NCBI GenBank assembly: GCA_945926565.1
Contig: CAMELY010000053.1
Location: forward strand, 1 to 9,133
Direction: 5' to 3'
Length of the DNA stretch: 9,133 bases
DNA from: an uncultured Clostridia bacterium
Lineage (GTDB): Bacteria > Bacillota > Clostridia > Oscillospirales > Oscillospiraceae
Part shown: one piece after another, positions 7,143 to 9,133 of the stretch
How positions within the stretch are numbered: position 1 is the first letter of the stretch
Layout of the letters: every line of letters begins with the position of its first letter
Notes under the pieces: generated by a model
What the model saw: the letters and a program-made list of their open reading frames with translations, nothing else
The model's database searches: none
Told to the model about the DNA's origin: nothing
Translations under genes and position numbers: made by a program

Positions 7143-8129
7143 TTAAGTTTGTGTCGGCTTCCAGGTCAGCTTGCCGCCGCAGCGGGACCGGATGCCCATG
7201 TTCCAGGAGGAGTCGTTTCCGGGATAGTAAGCGGTGGCACTTACCTCATCAAACACCCGCTGGCCGATAAAGCGGGGAGCGCCGCCCAGAAAGCTGATCC
7301 AATGCAGAGCGGTGCAGCCGAAAAAGGCGTCAGAGTCCAGCGCGGACACGCTGGAGGGAAACTGGACGCGCGCCAGGCTGGTGCAGCGCCAAAAAGCGGA
7401 CTTGCCGATGGCGTACAGGCTGTCCGGAAAGGTGATTTCCGTCAGGCTGGTGCAGCGCCAGAAGGCAGACTTGCCGATGGAGGAGAGGGTGCTGGGCAGA
7501 TGGATATTGCGCAGCTTGTCACAGTAGCTGAAGGCCATGCTGCCGATGCTGGTCAGCCCCTCCGGGAGGACCACCGCAGTGATGGTGGCCCGGTGCTTGG
7601 CCCAGGGTACGCTGGAGGCTACCTCATAGTCGTCCATCTTTCCGCTGCCCAGAATGGTCAACACGCCGCTGTCCAAAGACCAGGTACAGCCCGGGCCGCA
7701 GCGGCTCTCCGGAACGGAGGTCTTGGAGGCAGTGTATTCGGCTTTCGGCGCAGCTTTGGCCTTGCCGGCGGGACGGCTCCGCATCGCCTTTTCCAGGGCC
7801 TCAGTCCGCTGCGCCAGGGCCTGGAGCTGGTCAGAGAGAGCCTGATTTGCCTGTACGGCCTTCTGGATTTGCTCTGACAGGGCGGCCTTGTCCTGCTCCA
7901 GCTGCTGTGTCCGGTCGGAGAGGGCCGCGTCAGACTGAATGACCTGCTGGATCTGTACAGCGGTGAGCTGGCTGTGCTGTTCTGCCGCCTGAAGCCGGTC
8001 CAGAAGGGCCGCTTTCTCCTGCTCCAGCTGCCGGATGCGTCCCTCCATCTGCCGCAGCCTGTACTCCAGCGTGATCAGATCCGCCTGGGCAGGAGCCGGG
8101 TGCAGGGTGCGGAGGATAGTTGTTTCCAT
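7143..8129 (-). CDS. RTLH-tagged coiled-coil protein with LRR_5 (BspA-like) repeats
   Basis: This is a 328-residue protein. The ATG is set by AAGGAAG at 8139-8145 (9-base spacing) and by a leader shared with the next gene. The tag is at 7-18 (R-T-L-H at 7-10, D-L at 17-18). A long coiled coil fills about 19-118; it is rich in L, Q, E and A, with repeated blocks ending A-A-L-S-[DE]. A basic, alanine-rich linker (about 118-135) leads to a cap (C144-C148, W150 to about 165) and then LRR_5-type repeats of 23 residues at about 185-285. Two successive repeats both contain I-G-K-S-A-F-W-R-C-T-S-L. The end has the A-Y-Y-P-G-N-D-S-S-W signature often seen after such repeats. Domains of this kind normally bind host or surface proteins and are secreted, yet no signal peptide, membrane helix or sorting motif is seen. 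It is likely cytoplasmic, tethered through its coil, or exported by an unrecognised route. It lies 35 bp downstream of the other LRR gene on this strand. Confidence 0.88.
   Translation of the reverse strand: METTILRTLHPAPAQADLITLEYRLRQMEGRIRQLEQEKAALLDRLQAAEQHSQLTAVQIQQVIQSDAALSDRTQQLEQDKAALSEQIQKAVQANQALSDQLQALAQRTEALEKAMRSRPAGKAKAAPKAEYTASKTSVPESRCGPGCTWSLDSGVLTILGSGKMDDYEVASSVPWAKHRATITAVVLPEGLTSIGSMAFSYCDKLRNIHLPSTLSSIGKSAFWRCTSLTEITFPDSLYAIGKSAFWRCTSLARVQFPSSVSALDSDAFFGCTALHWISFLGGAPRFIGQRVFDEVSATAYYPGNDSSWNMGIRSRCGGKLTWKPTQT
7374..7480 (-). repeat. Tandem 69-bp leucine-rich-repeat unit, near-identical copies
   Basis: Bases 7374-7411 and 7443-7480 match at 35 of 38 positions with a 69-base period, equal to one 23-residue LRR_5 unit. 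The near-identity at DNA level, beyond the protein motif, suggests recent unit duplication or gene conversion inside the leucine-rich-repeat gene. Confidence 0.8.
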
Positions 8130-8144
8130 GGTGTGTCACTTCCT
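8074..8144 (-). repeat. Copy A of duplicated leader plus RTLH-tag sequence
   Basis: These 71 bases match 9063-9133 in direct orientation at 63 of 71 positions, without gaps. The block covers the ribosome binding site, the start codon and the first 18 or so codons. The 15 bases upstream of the start codon are identical, and a 25-base run inside the tag is identical. Identity drops sharply after the D-L codons. Confidence 0.9.
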
Positions 8145-8164
8145 TTTTCTCTCTGTGGGGATGG

Positions 8165-9118
8165 TCAGACAGGAAACCCCTTGTTACGCAGGGCTGCCCG
8201 GATCTTTGGAGTCAAGCAGCTGCAGTTGGTAAACATATCACGAAGGTCAGCGGCGCTGTCGGTGCGGAAGCTGGAGATCTGAATGGAGGAGAGCAGATAG
8301 CAGTCCGTAAACATCCGGCTCATATTCCGCACCTGTTCGGTCCGAAAGCCGGAGAGGTCGAGAGAAGCCAGGATGTGGCAGTCGGCAAACATCCAGCTCA
8401 TGTCGGTGACATTGGCGGTGTAAAAGCCGGAGAGATCCAGAGCGGTCAGCTTGCTGCAGGAGGAGAACATCCAGCTCATATCGGTGACGCTGTCGGTAAA
8501 AAAGTTCCGGTCAAAGTCCAGACTGGTCAGACTGCTGTAATTGGAGAAGAGGTAGGAGGAGTCCGGAGGGGCGGTGATTCCGCCCTCTCCGGCGAGAAAG
8601 AGGGCATAGCTGCCGCCGATCTTTTTGACCCAGGCCAAGGCGCTGTCGTCCTTTTGCAGGGAGATATCCCAGGCGTCCTTTGGGGTGTCGGACAGGGTGG
8701 AGAGAACAGTGACAGAGGCAATCTGTGACCGCTCCAGCCTGTGATTTCCGAAGACGCCGCTGTATGCGTTAAAGCGAGCCAAAACGGGGCGGATTTGCTG
8801 CCGGGCAGAAGAGAAATGGCTGACCGGGGAGGGGGTGGCATTGCTGACGGCTGAGGAAGAGACCTTTTCTGGAAGAGAAGGTTCCGGCTGCCTGCGCGCT
8901 TCTCCGGCGGAAGCTGGTGGGTGCTGTTCCAGCCGCTGTACGCGCTCTGCCAGGGCGGCATTGGTCTGGATTACCTGCCGTACCTGCTCCGCCAAAGCGG
9001 CATTTTCGCTTCTCAGCACCCGGAGCTGGGCGGCCATCCATGCCAGCTGCTGTTCTTGTGAAATCAGATCTGACCGGGCAGGAGCCGGGTGCAGGGTGCG
9101 AAGAATGGTATTTTCCAT
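8165..9118 (-). CDS. RTLH-tagged coiled-coil protein with DUF285-type (BspA family) leucine-rich repeats
   Basis: This is a 317-residue protein. The ATG at 9118 is preceded by the same leader as the gene downstream, with AGGAAG at the window edge. The tag is at 7-18 (R-T-L-H at 7-10, D-L at 17-18). A coiled coil at about 20-66 includes Q-V-R-Q-V-I-Q-T-N-A-A-L, close to a segment of the neighbouring LRR protein (Q-I-Q-Q-V-I-Q-S-D-A-A-L). A proline/serine linker (about 67-105) follows. Residues about 145-195 (A-W-D-I-S then S-Y-L-F-S-N-Y) are the usual lead-in to DUF285 repeats. These run about 196-305 in units of roughly 23 residues with the pattern V-T-D-M-S-W-M-F, C, L-x-x-L-D-L-S-G-F. They belong to a different repeat family from the neighbour's LRR_5. 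No signal peptide or anchor is visible although most relatives are surface proteins. TGA at 8165-8167 leaves 35 bp to the next gene, so the two are probably cotranscribed; the promoter would lie beyond the window. Confidence 0.88.
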   Translation of the reverse strand: MENTILRTLHPAPARSDLISQEQQLAWMAAQLRVLRSENAALAEQVRQVIQTNAALAERVQRLEQHPPASAGEARRQPEPSLPEKVSSSAVSNATPSPVSHFSSARQQIRPVLARFNAYSGVFGNHRLERSQIASVTVLSTLSDTPKDAWDISLQKDDSALAWVKKIGGSYALFLAGEGGITAPPDSSYLFSNYSSLTSLDFDRNFFTDSVTDMSWMFSSCSKLTALDLSGFYTANVTDMSWMFADCHILASLDLSGFRTEQVRNMSRMFTDCYLLSSIQISSFRTDSAADLRDMFTNCSCLTPKIRAALRNKGFPV

Positions 9119-9133
9119 GGTGTGTCACTTCCT
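9063..9133 (-). repeat. Copy B of duplicated leader plus RTLH-tag sequence (runs to window edge)
   Basis: This is the partner of 8074-8144, with 63 of 71 bases identical. The match is perfect up to the last base of the window, so the duplicated block probably extends further into the upstream region, and more copies may lie there. Confidence 0.9.

Overview
The window is about 62% GC (estimated by eye), densely coded, and has strong purine-rich ribosome binding sites. The protein families suggest a Gram-positive (Firmicutes) bacterium, most likely a gut clostridium of the Oscillospiraceae type: a SWIM-SNF2 helicase of the bacterial type, a TrpX-like substrate-binding domain and BspA-like leucine-rich repeats. 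The taxonomic call is an inference. There is no rRNA, tRNA, CRISPR array, transposase or phage gene.

Layout. On the + strand lie five genes with short gaps: the C-terminal end of an AAA+ ATPase (1-369); a second, degenerate AAA+-like protein (373-1416); a 65-bp gap with a strong hairpin; a 1073-residue SWIM/SNF2 helicase (1482-4703); a seven-pass membrane protein (4729-5646); and a membrane-anchored TrpX-like substrate-binding protein (5712-7067). A bidirectional terminator (7081-7140) separates them from two convergent - strand genes encoding BspA-like leucine-rich-repeat proteins of two different repeat families (7143-8129 and 8165-9118). The second of these starts 15 bases from the window edge.

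The main discovery is that the last four genes, on both strands, share one N-terminal module although their C-terminal halves are unrelated. Each starts with a few residues, then R-T-L-H, six variable residues and D-L, followed by a coiled-coil stretch. The four bodies are a multi-pass membrane domain, an extracellular solute-binding domain behind one membrane anchor, an LRR_5-type repeat domain and a DUF285-type repeat domain. None has a classical signal peptide. In the two - strand genes the duplication is still visible in the DNA and includes the ribosome binding site. This looks like a tag-and-coil module shuffled onto different output domains.

A possible joint role is a membrane-associated assembly: the two membrane proteins would place their tag and coil on the cytoplasmic face, where the tag-bearing LRR proteins could join by coiled-coil contact, and the neighbouring AAA+ pair and helicase could act on or regulate the complex. 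Only the shared module and the gene order are seen directly; the functional link is inference.
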